Below, piece after piece: positions 1-7,369 of a DNA stretch of 25,135 bases. Position numbers and translations under genes: made by a program. The stretch is taken from the IMG/VR virus record IMGVR_UViG_3300021424_000221, positions 1 to 25,135 of that record, one strand, 5' to 3'. The DNA is from a virus. Numbering within the stretch: position 1 is the stretch's first letter; the number at the start of each line of letters is the position of its first letter. The notes beneath the pieces are model-generated. The model had not been told where the DNA came from, did not search any database, and saw only the letters and a program-made list of their open reading frames with translations.

Positions 1-1592
1 CCCCAGCAGCCTCATATGGTTCAGCTACGGCAGTAGCAACATTTACTGTTGATGCACAGGGTCGTTTAACAACTGCCGCATCAACAAATATTGCAATAGC
101 ATCTACAGCAGTTACAGACTTTAATGAGGCTGTAGCAGATGTTGTTGGAGCAATGGTATCTTCAAACACAGAATCTGGAATTAGCGTAAGCTACGACGAT
201 ACTGATAATACATTAGATTTTGATGTTGCCGACTTTACAATAACATTAGAGGGAGACCTTAGCGGTAGTGCTACTGTTACAAACCTCGGCAACGCAACAT
301 TGACAGCAACAATCGCTGCAAACTCAGTTGCCCTTGGAACTGATACGACTGGTGATTATGTATCTTCACTAGTTGCTGGAACTGGAGTAACACTCAGTAA
401 TAACTCAGGAGAAGGAGCAACTCCAACTATTGCTATAGGTCAGGCAGTTGGTACTGGCTCTAGCGTAACCTTTGCGAGTGTTACGGCGCCCTTAACAGGA
501 AACGTGACGGGCAACGTTACTGGAAACATCACGGGCAATGTTACTGGAAACGCAGATACCGCCACGACCCTCGCCACCTCGCGAACGATTGAACTTACTG
601 GTGATGTCACTGGTTCTGCTTCATTTAATGGCTCCGCAAACGCATCAATTACGGCAACAATTGCGGCAAACAGCGTTGCTCTTGGTACAGACACTACTGG
701 TAACTACATGTCAGACCTTACTGCTGGAACAGGTGTAACCATTACACATACTCCAGGAGAGGGGTCAAACGCAACAATTGCAATTGGTCAAGAAGTGGCA
801 ACAAATAGCAATGTTCAGTTTAATGACGTAGCTGCAGGCGGAAACGTAACAATTACTGGAAACCTAACGGTAAATGGAACTACAACAACCGTCAACTCAA
901 CAACAGTCACAGTTGATGATAAGAACTTGGAGCTCGGTTCTACAGGGTCTCCAACTGATGCAGGTGCTGACGGTGGCGGTATTACTCTTAAAGGAACTAC
1001 TGATAAAACATTTAACTGGGTTGATGCAACAGACTCGTGGACTTCTTCAGAGCATCTAGATCTTGCTTCAGGAAAAGCATTTTCCATTAATGGAACATCA
1101 GTTCTTAGTGGCTCAACACTTGGTTCAGGGGTTACAGCTTCTAGCTTGACATCTGTTGGAACAATTTCATCTGGTGTTTGGCAGGGTACAATTGTTGGAC
1201 CAACCTATGGTGGCACTGGTGTAAATAATGGTTCTAAGACAATTACTCTTGGTGGAAATCTTGAAACCTCAGGTGCTCATAATACTACTCTTACCACAAC
1301 CGCAACAACATCGTTAACCCTTCCAACAAGTGGAACTTTAGCTACTTTAGCTGGGTCTGAAAACCTTAGTAATAAAACAATTAATACTTCTAGCATAGGC
1401 GCAACAACTCCAGGAACAGGTGCTTTTACCTCATTAGCTGCAAATGGTGCCGTTACGTTCACCGCCGCAACTGCGTCCAGTTCATATACAACTGGAACAT
1501 TAGTCGTCACAGGTGGTGTTGGAATCTCTGGTGCCCTATATGGAAACAGTAGTGTTTTAGCTGGTTTTACAATTGATGGCGGAACCTTCTAG
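1..1592 (+). CDS. Tail fibre-like structural protein (5' end outside window)
   Basis: The frame is open from base 3, so the gene starts upstream; about 529 residues are visible. The sequence is low in Cys and charged residues and rich in Gly, Thr, Ser, Asn and Val, as in fibrous beta-structured phage proteins. It begins with a module containing VTDFNEAVADVVG, familiar from fibres of marine T4-like phages. It then carries repeated units with GDVTGSASFNGSANASITAT and the short tandem motif LTGNVTGNVTGN. Two copies of the T-I-A-A-N-S-V-A-L-G-T-D-T-T-G unit occur in this protein, near bases 306-350 and 656-703. The end (GALYGNSSVL...IDGGTF) shows no chaperone or lectin domain that I recognise. 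A related set of modules is found in the fibre gene at 2390-4000. Probably a tail fibre or related virion appendage that contacts the host; the exact role is not readable. Confidence 0.8.
   Translation, partial: PAASYGSATAVATFTVDAQGRLTTAASTNIAIASTAVTDFNEAVADVVGAMVSSNTESGISVSYDDTDNTLDFDVADFTITLEGDLSGSATVTNLGNATLTATIAANSVALGTDTTGDYVSSLVAGTGVTLSNNSGEGATPTIAIGQAVGTGSSVTFASVTAPLTGNVTGNVTGNITGNVTGNADTATTLATSRTIELTGDVTGSASFNGSANASITATIAANSVALGTDTTGNYMSDLTAGTGVTITHTPGEGSNATIAIGQEVATNSNVQFNDVAAGGNVTITGNLTVNGTTTTVNSTTVTVDDKNLELGSTGSPTDAGADGGGITLKGTTDKTFNWVDATDSWTSSEHLDLASGKAFSINGTSVLSGSTLGSGVTASSLTSVGTISSGVWQGTIVGPTYGGTGVNNGSKTITLGGNLETSGAHNTTLTTTATTSLTLPTSGTLATLAGSENLSNKTINTSSIGATTPGTGAFTSLAANGAVTFTAATASSSYTTGTLVVTGGVGISGALYGNSSVLAGFTIDGGTF
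306..340 (+). repeat. 35-bp direct repeat, copy 1 (fibre module)
   Basis: Bases 306-340 are identical to 2972-3006 and lie in the same codon phase in both fibre genes, encoding A-T-I-A-A-N-S-V-A-L-G-T. The internal copy of the same peptide at about 656-690 of this gene uses many different synonymous codons. The two identical copies therefore suggest recent exchange between the two genes. Confidence 0.85.
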
Positions 1593-1593
1593 G

Positions 1594-1613
1594 TGTATAA
1601 TATATATTATACA
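1594..1613. other. Perfect 20-bp A/T-rich palindrome between fibre genes
   Basis: TGTATAATATATATTATACA is a perfect inverted repeat lying one base after the stop of the first fibre gene. It is followed by a T-rich stretch (about 1615-1625). It could be a weak A/T-only hairpin terminator, a protein-binding site or, through its TATAAT, a -10 element for the next gene at 1648. The sequence alone does not decide between these. Confidence 0.5.
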
Positions 1614-1647
1614 TTTAAATTTTTTTAAAAAGATTATAGGTTAAATT

Positions 1648-2133
1648 ATGGCTTTTAATATTGGTAATGCGTCTGGAACAAGAAAAAATAATGTCCCTAA
1701 TATTGTTGGGGATAAACCACCTGTTGCTGATCCCAAATTAACAGCAGCAGATTTTACTAAAGGAACTGTAACAAATACTGCATTAAATGACCCAACTGCT
1801 GGTCAGCCTTTATTGACAAGATTAGATGAAATAATTTCTTCTAGCCCTTCTGCTAATACTGTTTATCCTCGTAGAGAACCAGTTGCCTATACTAAGTATA
1901 GCCCATATTTCCCACCTTTCTTCCCACCCTTTTTCCCACCTTTCTTCCCACCTTTCTTCCCACCTTTCTTCCCACCTTTCTTCCCACCATACTTCCCACC
2001 TTTCTTCCCACCTTTCTTTCCACCCTATTTCCCACCATACTTCCCACCATACTTCCCACCATACTTCCCACCATACTTCCCACCTTTCTTCCCACCATAC
2101 TTCCCACCATACTTCCCACCAAGCTTTAAATAA
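1648..2133 (+). CDS. Proline/aromatic repeat protein, (PP[FY]F)n
   Basis: A 161-residue protein of two halves. Residues 1-84 are an ordinary hydrophilic sequence starting [15 protein letters not shown], with no family that I recognise. Residues 89-154 are 17 uninterrupted PPFF or PPYF units (six PPFF, one PPYF, two PPFF, five PPYF, one PPFF, two PPYF), followed by a degraded PPSF and a terminal Lys. There is no signal peptide or membrane segment, and no Cys. It lies between fibre genes, which suggests a virion or tail-tip protein. A weak ribosome site (TAGG) precedes the ATG. Such a repeat can form an extended polyproline-type rod with stacked aromatic side chains. It is the most obvious local candidate substrate for the prolyl-hydroxylase-like enzymes encoded from 3997 onward, but that link is inference. 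Confidence 0.8.
   Translation: MAFNIGNASGTRKNNVPNIVGDKPPVADPKLTAADFTKGTVTNTALNDPTAGQPLLTRLDEIISSSPSANTVYPRREPVAYTKYSPYFPPFFPPFFPPFFPPFFPPFFPPFFPPYFPPFFPPFFPPYFPPYFPPYFPPYFPPYFPPFFPPYFPPYFPPSFK
1912..2127 (+). repeat. 12-bp tandem repeat, 17 full units plus one degenerate
   Basis: Units are 12 bases of the form CCACC(T/A/C)(T/A)(T/C)(T/C)TT(C/T), each encoding PPFF or PPYF. The commonest forms are ccacctttcttc and ccaccatacttc; the last unit ends in an AAGCTTT variant. Near-identity of neighbouring units points to recent expansion by slippage or unequal recombination. Because the unit is a multiple of three, copy-number change keeps the frame, so the rod length can vary without breaking the gene. 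Confidence 0.95.
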
Positions 2134-2144
2134 AGGGTTAACGT

Positions 2145-2390
2145 ATGTCTAATACTATAAAAATAAAAAGATCAGGAGTTTCTTCTCAGATTCCAGCATC
2201 GCTTGAACACGGAGAATTAGCTCTTAATTACGCTGATGGTAAGATGTTCTACAAGGATTCATCAGGAAACGTTGTAGAGTTTTCACCTGGTCAATCTTTG
2301 AATATTGATGGCGGAAATGCTCTTCCTGATATTTTTGAAGCAGAAGTAACAAATCATATTTCAATTACATATGATGGAGGAGAAGTTTAA
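2145..2390 (+). CDS. Small Mtd-N-domain-like tail protein
   Basis: An 81-residue protein. Residues 4-46 show the pattern KIKRSG...P..LEHGELALNYADGKMFYKDSSGNVVEF, typical of the N-terminal domain of major-tropism-determinant-like and other fibre proteins. That domain usually attaches a fibre to the tail. Here it stands almost alone, with about 35 further residues and no receptor-binding part. The start is supported by AAAGGG seven bases upstream. Its stop overlaps the ATG of the next fibre gene by one base (TAATG), so the two are translationally coupled. It may be an attachment or adaptor subunit for the 536-residue fibre. Confidence 0.75.
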   Translation: MSNTIKIKRSGVSSQIPASLEHGELALNYADGKMFYKDSSGNVVEFSPGQSLNIDGGNALPDIFEAEVTNHISITYDGGEV

Positions 2391-4000
2391 TGTCTGGCGC
2401 AAGAATTCAGTTTAAAAGGGCTACTTCATCGTCTTGGTCAACTAATAATCCAGTTTTGTACGCAGGAGAAATCGGATATGAAACAAATACCGGTAAACTT
2501 AAAGTTGGAGATGGAACAACAGCCTGGAATTCTCTTTCATATCTAACTGCAGATATAAGTGGAGCTTATCTTAATGGTCTCGCTGACGTTACAATAACTT
2601 CAGCTGCAAATGGTGACTTCTTGCGCTGGAACGGCACCGCCTGGGTAAACGACGCCGTCAATCTCTCCGTGGATACGGTCGGCTCGTATGTTGAGTCTCT
2701 TGTCGCTGGCACTGGTGTAACCCTGAGCAATAACTCTGGGGAAGCCGCAACACCCACAATTGCTATTGGTCAGGCCGTCGGTACTGACTCTACCGTGACT
2801 TTTGCAGGTGTCAACGCACCATTGACGGGTAACGTAACGGGCAATGTCACTGGAAATTTGACGGGCAATGCAGATACCGCAACCACGCTTGCCACCTCAA
2901 GAACGATTGAGTTGACAGGCGATGTCACTGGTTCCGCCTCGTTCAATGGCTCGGCTAATGCGTCAATCACCGCAACAATCGCTGCAAACTCAGTTGCCCT
3001 TGGAACAGATACGACAGGAAATTACATCTCTGATATAACCGCTGGAACTGGGGTTACCGTTACTCACACACCAGGCGAGGGCTCTAGTGCTTCAATTGCA
3101 ATTGGCCAATCTGTAGCTACAGACGCATCTGTGCAGTTTGCCCAATTAAATACAACAGGCAACATCACTGTTGCCGGAATCCTCACTGTTAGCGGAGACT
3201 TAACAGTTAACGGGACAACAACAACTGTTAACTCAACAACGATTACCGTAGATGACCCAATCATCACGGTTGGTGGTGATACTGCTCCAGCGTCGGATGA
3301 CAACAAAGACCGTGGTGTCGAGTTTCGCTGGCACGACGGAACATCAGCGAAGGCCGGATTTTTTGGATACGACGACTCAACTGGTAAGTTTACATTTATA
3401 CCAGATGCAACAAATACATCTGAAGTTTTCTCAGGAACACTTGGAACCATTGATGTCGGCGCAGTTCATATCAATGGGTCGCAGATTGCAGCATCTGCTT
3501 TAAGCAATGGAACAACTGGTTCTGGCTCTGTTGTTCTAGCAACTAGTCCATCAATAACCAGTCCCACTATAACAACACCAACATTGACCTTATCAACTTC
3601 TTCATCATCAACAGACGCAATAATGTCTTGGGATTCTACAAATAAAAAGATTCAAGTTGGCAATGGTACAACAGTAATAGACTTCCCCTCAAGCACATTG
3701 GTTACTAACACCCAAGCTGCGAGCTACACTGTTGTTTTAACCGACAAAGATAAATTAGTTGAAGTATCAAATGCTGCTGCAAATACCTTAACTGTTCCAC
3801 CAAACTCTTCTGTTGCATTCCCAATTGGATCTCAGATAATAATACTTCAAACTGGTGCAGGGCAGACTACAATTACTGCTGGTGCTGGTGTAACAATAAA
3901 TGCTACTCCGGGACTCAAGTTAAGAGCACAATGGTCATCTGCAACGTTGATTAAACGAGCAACAAATACTTGGGTCGCAATAGGAGACCTACAAGCTTAA
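2390..4000 (+). CDS. Tail fibre protein with Mtd-like N-terminus
   Basis: A 536-residue fibre. Residues 1-50 (ARIQFKRATSS...LYAGEIGYETNTGKLKVGDGTTAWNSL) are an Mtd-N-like attachment domain. Residues of about 90-220 repeat the modules of the gene ending at 1592, including TGNVTGNVTGN and GDVTGSASFNG. A VNGTTTTVNSTTITVDD segment and a GTSAKAGFFGYDDSTGKF segment follow. The last 95 residues (from TNTQAASYTVVLTDKDKLVEV to KLRAQWSSATLIKR...TWVAIGDL) match a beta-rich C-terminal domain that recurs in phage fibres. A strong GGAGGAG sits seven bases before the ATG. Bases 2625-3100 are clearly richer in G+C than the gene ends, a sign of mosaic origin. The stop codon interlocks with that of the convergent gene at 3997. 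Confidence 0.88.
   Translation: MSGARIQFKRATSSSWSTNNPVLYAGEIGYETNTGKLKVGDGTTAWNSLSYLTADISGAYLNGLADVTITSAANGDFLRWNGTAWVNDAVNLSVDTVGSYVESLVAGTGVTLSNNSGEAATPTIAIGQAVGTDSTVTFAGVNAPLTGNVTGNVTGNLTGNADTATTLATSRTIELTGDVTGSASFNGSANASITATIAANSVALGTDTTGNYISDITAGTGVTVTHTPGEGSSASIAIGQSVATDASVQFAQLNTTGNITVAGILTVSGDLTVNGTTTTVNSTTITVDDPIITVGGDTAPASDDNKDRGVEFRWHDGTSAKAGFFGYDDSTGKFTFIPDATNTSEVFSGTLGTIDVGAVHINGSQIAASALSNGTTGSGSVVLATSPSITSPTITTPTLTLSTSSSSTDAIMSWDSTNKKIQVGNGTTVIDFPSSTLVTNTQAASYTVVLTDKDKLVEVSNAAANTLTVPPNSSVAFPIGSQIIILQTGAGQTTITAGAGVTINATPGLKLRAQWSSATLIKRATNTWVAIGDLQA
2972..3006 (+). repeat. 35-bp direct repeat, copy 2 (fibre module)
   Basis: This is the in-frame partner of 306-340, inside the second fibre gene. 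The flanks on both sides encode the same module but differ at many synonymous sites. Confidence 0.85.
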
Positions 4001-4542
4001 TCTTTCTTAATACACCAAAAAGAAGTAGAACACCAACGACGACCATTTTTTATCACTTTTACTTCATGAGGAAAATCGTCATTAGCTGGAAATGAGACGA
4101 ACAATCCAGGTTCTGGTTCTATTAAAATATTTTGATTTGGAAAATATAATTCTCCACCCTGAAAATCATCATTATAATAAAATACAGAACTTATATTTCT
4201 TTCTGGGTGACCTGCACCAGTTTTTGTTAAAACATTTTTATTTAAAGCTGGGTTGTGGTCATAGTGAACAGGTAGAAAATGTCCTGTACTCATTTCCGTT
4301 ATGTCACTCATTCCTTCGTCGTATACTTGACAATTAAAATTATCTTGAATAAGATTTTTACAATTTGAATATATTATTTTAAATATATCTTGAAATGTTT
4401 CGTTACTAGAAATGCCTGAATACACTCCAAATGGAGAATATCCAGTAGGATCTTTGGATGGACTATTATTTTTTAAATAATCTATTATCTTTTGACTATA
4501 TGAAATATCGATAACATTTCTTTTAATACAAAGATTATTCAT
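3997..4542 (-). CDS. 2OG-Fe(II) oxygenase (prolyl 4-hydroxylase type)
   Basis: A 181-residue single-domain enzyme. The iron-binding facial triad is visible as H93-Y-D95 and H159 (FPHEV). The 2-oxoglutarate-binding basic residue is R168 or R169 (GRRWCSTSFW). The core strand YYNDDFQGGELYFP (122-135) is characteristic of viral and bacterial prolyl-4-hydroxylase-like proteins. These enzymes couple oxidative decarboxylation of 2-oxoglutarate to hydroxylation of a side chain, usually in a protein. It is the last gene of a three-gene minus-strand operon, overlapping the upstream gene by 8 bases, with AAGGA before its ATG. Similar proteins at 5329-5967 and 6055-6744 are diverged paralogues. Family assignment is firm; the substrate is unknown. 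Confidence 0.88.
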   Translation of the reverse strand: MNNLCIKRNVIDISYSQKIIDYLKNNSPSKDPTGYSPFGVYSGISSNETFQDIFKIIYSNCKNLIQDNFNCQVYDEGMSDITEMSTGHFLPVHYDHNPALNKNVLTKTGAGHPERNISSVFYYNDDFQGGELYFPNQNILIEPEPGLFVSFPANDDFPHEVKVIKNGRRWCSTSFWCIKKD

Positions 4543-5326
4543 TGTGTTCCTTTTGGTTTAGATAATCAGATTCTTCTTTAAAAATCCAATTTCTTGTTAT
4601 AACTCTTTCTCCCAAAGTAAAACCTCCTTTTACCGCATGTGCCATTAGGGACAAATCTACTATTAGTAAATCTCCTTCAGACCAATGCCACCAGACCTGT
4701 AAGTCTGTGTTGTTAGCAGTTTCATTTAAATACCAATTTGTAATTTCTAAAAAAAGTTTTGAATTCTTATCTGAAGGCAATTGATTATTAACCGAATATA
4801 ATTTATCTTCTTTATTGGGTGATAGTTTTATTATGTTTTGATTTTTAAAAAAATGTTTTTGAATACATTTTCTAGCAGGAAAATTTTTGTTATGATCAAT
4901 TATGTATGATTGATTCAATAGCTCTTTCCATTCATAGGGCATTCTATTAAACAGTTCGTATGAATTAACAAATCCAGTATCACCAATTCCATAGTCGGAA
5001 GATAGATGTACCATGTTCCAAGAAGTTGCTACTTGAGAAAATGGTTTCTCGCAATGCTCTAAATGCCAGGGTATAAAAAGATCGTTTTTTGAATAAATTT
5101 TATTATTTTTTTTAAAAGTAAATGAATGATCTTCATAATCTATCGGTGCCACATAATTACATTTAATTTTTTTAGCTAACTCATTAGAAATTTTTTGCTG
5201 CTCATCTGGAGAAACGTTTGCATTTTTAAAAAAGATTAAACCATTTTTTAAAAAAAGATTATAATAATTATCTATATTATTTATAATATCTTTAAAAGAA
5301 ACATTTTCTATTGGAGAAATATTCAT
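4535..5326 (-). CDS. TauD/TfdA-like 2OG-Fe(II) dioxygenase
   Basis: A 263-residue protein with the layout of the TauD/TfdA/clavaminate-synthase group rather than the prolyl-hydroxylase group. W87-H88-L-E90-H gives the first two iron ligands, with Glu where Asp is commonest. GDTGFVNSYELFNRMP (115-130) is the usual middle motif. WHWSEGDLLIVDLSLMAHAV (213-232) carries the distal ligand H230, and R241/R245 follow for 2-oxoglutarate. TauD-type enzymes usually act on small molecules such as taurine, amino acids and amines, so this member may have a different substrate from its neighbours. No clear ribosome site is seen before the ATG, which lies two bases after the stop of the gene at 5329-5967, so translational coupling is likely. 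All motif residues are present and the gene looks intact. Confidence 0.83.
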   Translation of the reverse strand: MNISPIENVSFKDIINNIDNYYNLFLKNGLIFFKNANVSPDEQQKISNELAKKIKCNYVAPIDYEDHSFTFKKNNKIYSKNDLFIPWHLEHCEKPFSQVATSWNMVHLSSDYGIGDTGFVNSYELFNRMPYEWKELLNQSYIIDHNKNFPARKCIQKHFFKNQNIIKLSPNKEDKLYSVNNQLPSDKNSKLFLEITNWYLNETANNTDLQVWWHWSEGDLLIVDLSLMAHAVKGGFTLGERVITRNWIFKEESDYLNQKEHNE

Positions 5327-5328
5327 TA

Positions 5329-5967
5329 TTAATAAACTTTGTTTATTGTGTAAAAAGATGGAGTAGTGTATCTATATCCGCTAATTATGGTTTTTACACC
5401 ATGTAGATAATGTATATCACCAGGATGGGCAACCGCTAAACCTGGCTTGGGATTGACGACGATATCGTGTTGAGGATAATACAATTCGCCACCTTCAAAA
5501 TCATCATTATAGTAAAAAAGAGAATTAATATCATACGTTGGAAATGGATTGGGTTTTCCATCATTCGTTTGTTTATCTGCATGGGGTTGTTGTTCCATTC
5601 CAGGTTTCCACTTAATAATAACAGGTGGCCTAGTTGAAAGGTCAACTTTAAATTCTTGGTCTAAGAATAGCTTCATTTTATTTATATAAAAATCAATTAT
5701 GTTGTAAACTTCAGGATTTATTCTTTTTAAAATATCTCCACTGCATTGGCGATTTGACCAATATGCAGCATCATATATGCAGGTGCCATTTTCGTCGTAT
5801 TTATTTTCGCCAGAATCCATCCATTCATTGATATTTGGAAGAAAATTTTGAATGATTTTTATATCATTAATACTAATAAAGTTAGTAATTATTTTGATAT
5901 TTTCAGCGCTAGATCCAAAATGTCCAGGTTCAATTAAGGATTTTTCTTCGTCTGCCCTACTGTTCAT
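5329..5967 (-). CDS. 2OG-Fe(II) oxygenase (prolyl 4-hydroxylase type)
   Basis: A 212-residue protein, first gene of the minus-strand operon. Triad: H129-A-D131 and H189 (YLHGV), with R199 as the 2-oxoglutarate anchor (GYRYTTPSFY). The segment FYYNDDFEGGELYYPQHD (151-168) is nearly the same as in the gene at 3997-4542, so these two are close paralogues separated by the TauD-like gene. The first 24 residues (EEKSLIEPGHFGSS) are a hydrophilic extension. The start is preceded by CGGAAAA at about 11 bases. A TGATATACT extended -10 motif on this strand at 6024-6016 would give a leader of about 40 bases. The substrate is not known, but the prolyl-hydroxylase group mostly modifies protein side chains. 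Confidence 0.88.
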   Translation of the reverse strand: MNSRADEEKSLIEPGHFGSSAENIKIITNFISINDIKIIQNFLPNINEWMDSGENKYDENGTCIYDAAYWSNRQCSGDILKRINPEVYNIIDFYINKMKLFLDQEFKVDLSTRPPVIIKWKPGMEQQPHADKQTNDGKPNPFPTYDINSLFYYNDDFEGGELYYPQHDIVVNPKPGLAVAHPGDIHYLHGVKTIISGYRYTTPSFYTINKVY

Positions 5968-6009
5968 AGTGATATTTTCCGTTTTTGCGTTGATATATGT
6001 TACGTACTA

Positions 6010-6024
6010 TGATATAGTATATCA
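6010..6024. promoter_or_regulatory. Palindromic bidirectional promoter
   Basis: TGATATAGTATATCA is a perfect palindrome around a central G, in the 87-base divergent gap. Read on the plus strand it gives an extended -10, TGATATAGT. Read on the minus strand it gives TGATATACT. On the plus side a TTGATA at 5990-5995 sits 17 bases before TATAGT (6013-6018), a good -35 spacing. The predicted starts would serve 6055-6744 rightward and 5967-3997 leftward. Overlap of the two elements implies that polymerase can use only one direction at a time. Confidence 0.6.
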
Positions 6025-6054
6025 CAAAAGCATATTAACGAATTGCAGAGGAAC

Positions 6055-6744
6055 ATGGAAATATATAATGTAGAAGACCCAAAATTTGGAATCATTTTGT
6101 ACAGAAAAGCTGTATCTACTGATTTAAATATTCCAGAAAGATTGGAAACTTGTCTAAAAGACAGTTCTCACGAATACTTTAAGTGGAACGAGGCAACAGT
6201 TGGATACAAAGAAAGTATGCCAGATTATAGAGATTGTCTTGACCTTAAAGTGAGCTCAGCGCACTGGCAGGTGCTCCCAGAGGAATTGTCAGAAATTAAA
6301 AATATATATGAAGATACAGAATCTATTTTAAGAAGCTGTTTATCAGATTATGAAAGCAGATATAACTTTAAAATGGAGTTTATGGAAGCAATAAACTTCG
6401 TGAAGTATAATCCAGGTCAGCATTTTGCTGTCCATACAGACCATGGATTTTCCTACAACTGTACCCTGTCTTCAATAGTATATTTTAATGACGATTATGA
6501 AGGTGGAGAGTTATGGTTTCCATATCTTGAAATAAATTTCAAACCACAAAAAGGTGATGTAATTTTCTTCCCTTCAACCTATATTTATGCGCATGGCGCT
6601 ATGCCTGTTACAGATGGGATCAAGTATTCAGCTGTAACAATGTTTGATTATAAGGATAATAATTTACAATATAATCAAATAGCAAATAAATTTAAAGAAG
6701 AAAAAGAAGAAAATGGAACAAAACTCAGAAGAATCAATAGTTGA
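6055..6744 (+). CDS. 2OG-Fe(II) oxygenase (prolyl 4-hydroxylase type)
   Basis: A 229-residue enzyme. Triad: H127-T-D129 and H180 (YAHGA). The 2-oxoglutarate contact is Lys, K190 (GIKYSAVTMF), as in true prolyl 4-hydroxylases. The core strand VYFNDDYEGGELWFP (142-156) is conserved. I chose the ATG at 6055 because AGAGG lies just before it (6047-6051). An upstream in-frame TTG at 6043 would add only four residues and lose that site. It is the first gene of the rightward operon, about 30 bases from the predicted transcript start. Its 3' end overlaps the peroxidase-like gene by 32 bases. The C-terminal 25 residues are a charged Lys/Glu-rich tail, probably flexible. Confidence 0.87.
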   Translation: MEIYNVEDPKFGIILYRKAVSTDLNIPERLETCLKDSSHEYFKWNEATVGYKESMPDYRDCLDLKVSSAHWQVLPEELSEIKNIYEDTESILRSCLSDYESRYNFKMEFMEAINFVKYNPGQHFAVHTDHGFSYNCTLSSIVYFNDDYEGGELWFPYLEINFKPQKGDVIFFPSTYIYAHGAMPVTDGIKYSAVTMFDYKDNNLQYNQIANKFKEEKEENGTKLRRINS

Positions 6745-7369
6745 GCAAGCCGAAACTAATATATATACTATTGACCTTAATTCAATAGACGGTAAAAAAA
6801 ATATTCTTCATGAATTAAAGGGAAAAGTAACAATGATAGTCAATGTTACTGGAGAATGTGCAAATTCAGCACAGTATCCCATTATTCAAAATCTCTATAA
6901 TGAGTATAGGGATCAGGGGTTTGAAGTTCTAGCAATTCCAAGTATTGATTTTTGTCAAGACGCCTATGGAGAATTTGCTGATTCAAACACAAGTGCAGAA
7001 AACATGAGAGATCATATGAAAGTATTGTATGATACGGATTTACCATTTTCTGAAATGGTAAATATATTAAATGAAAATTGTAAATTAAGTTATTATGAAG
7101 TTAGCGGAAAACAACATGCACTATATGAACAATTTCAAAAGAATAGAGACCCAGTTCATGGAAACTTTGAAAAATTTATTGTTTCTAGAGACGGTCAAAG
7201 ATATGTAAGATTTTGCAATTCTGATTTATTAGATTTGGCATTTAATAGTGGTAATAGGCAAACTAATTCTGAACAAGCATTAAATAATATAAAAAAAACC
7301 ATAGAAAAATTATTAAGTGAAAGCTATAATGAAAGTAACATTAACGAAAACTCATCAGAATCCGCCTAG
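6713..7369 (+). CDS. Glutathione-peroxidase-fold protein, Cys kept, Gln/Trp lost
   Basis: A 218-residue protein. Residues 17-85 match the start of the glutathione peroxidase fold: KGKVTMIVNVTGECANSAQY (37-56), then LYNEYRDQGFEVLAIP. C49 falls at the peroxidatic Cys position of the VNVASKCG motif. The second hallmark, FPCNQFG, is replaced by IPSIDFC (75-81), so the catalytic Gln is missing. The third hallmark, WNF.KF, is HGNFEKF (149-155), so the Asn (N151) is kept and the Trp is not. The tail (from about 170) is Asn/Ser/Glu-rich. It may still reduce peroxides or disulfides through C49, or may serve as a binding scaffold. The start overlaps the upstream oxygenase by 32 bases. Compare the complementary paralogue at 10838-11452. 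Confidence 0.72.
   Translation: MEQNSEESIVEQAETNIYTIDLNSIDGKKNILHELKGKVTMIVNVTGECANSAQYPIIQNLYNEYRDQGFEVLAIPSIDFCQDAYGEFADSNTSAENMRDHMKVLYDTDLPFSEMVNILNENCKLSYYEVSGKQHALYEQFQKNRDPVHGNFEKFIVSRDGQRYVRFCNSDLLDLAFNSGNRQTNSEQALNNIKKTIEKLLSESYNESNINENSSESA

Noticed and set aside
440-1510. Long minus-strand open frames in the fibre gene
   Set aside because: They arise from the codon pattern of the Thr/Val/Asn-rich fibre and have no ribosome sites or recognisable domains.
1912-2127. CRISPR-like array
   Set aside because: The 12-base units are contiguous, without spacers, and in frame with a coding gene.
1883-2152. Open frames rich in His/Ser (plus) and Val/Gly (minus) over the 12-bp repeat
   Set aside because: They are shadows of the repeat: a 12-base unit without stops is open in several frames. 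The PP[FY]F frame has a normal N-terminal part and a proper start.
6043-6045. TTG start for the first plus-strand oxygenase
   Set aside because: The ATG at 6055 has AGAGG directly before it; the TTG would add four residues and has no such site.
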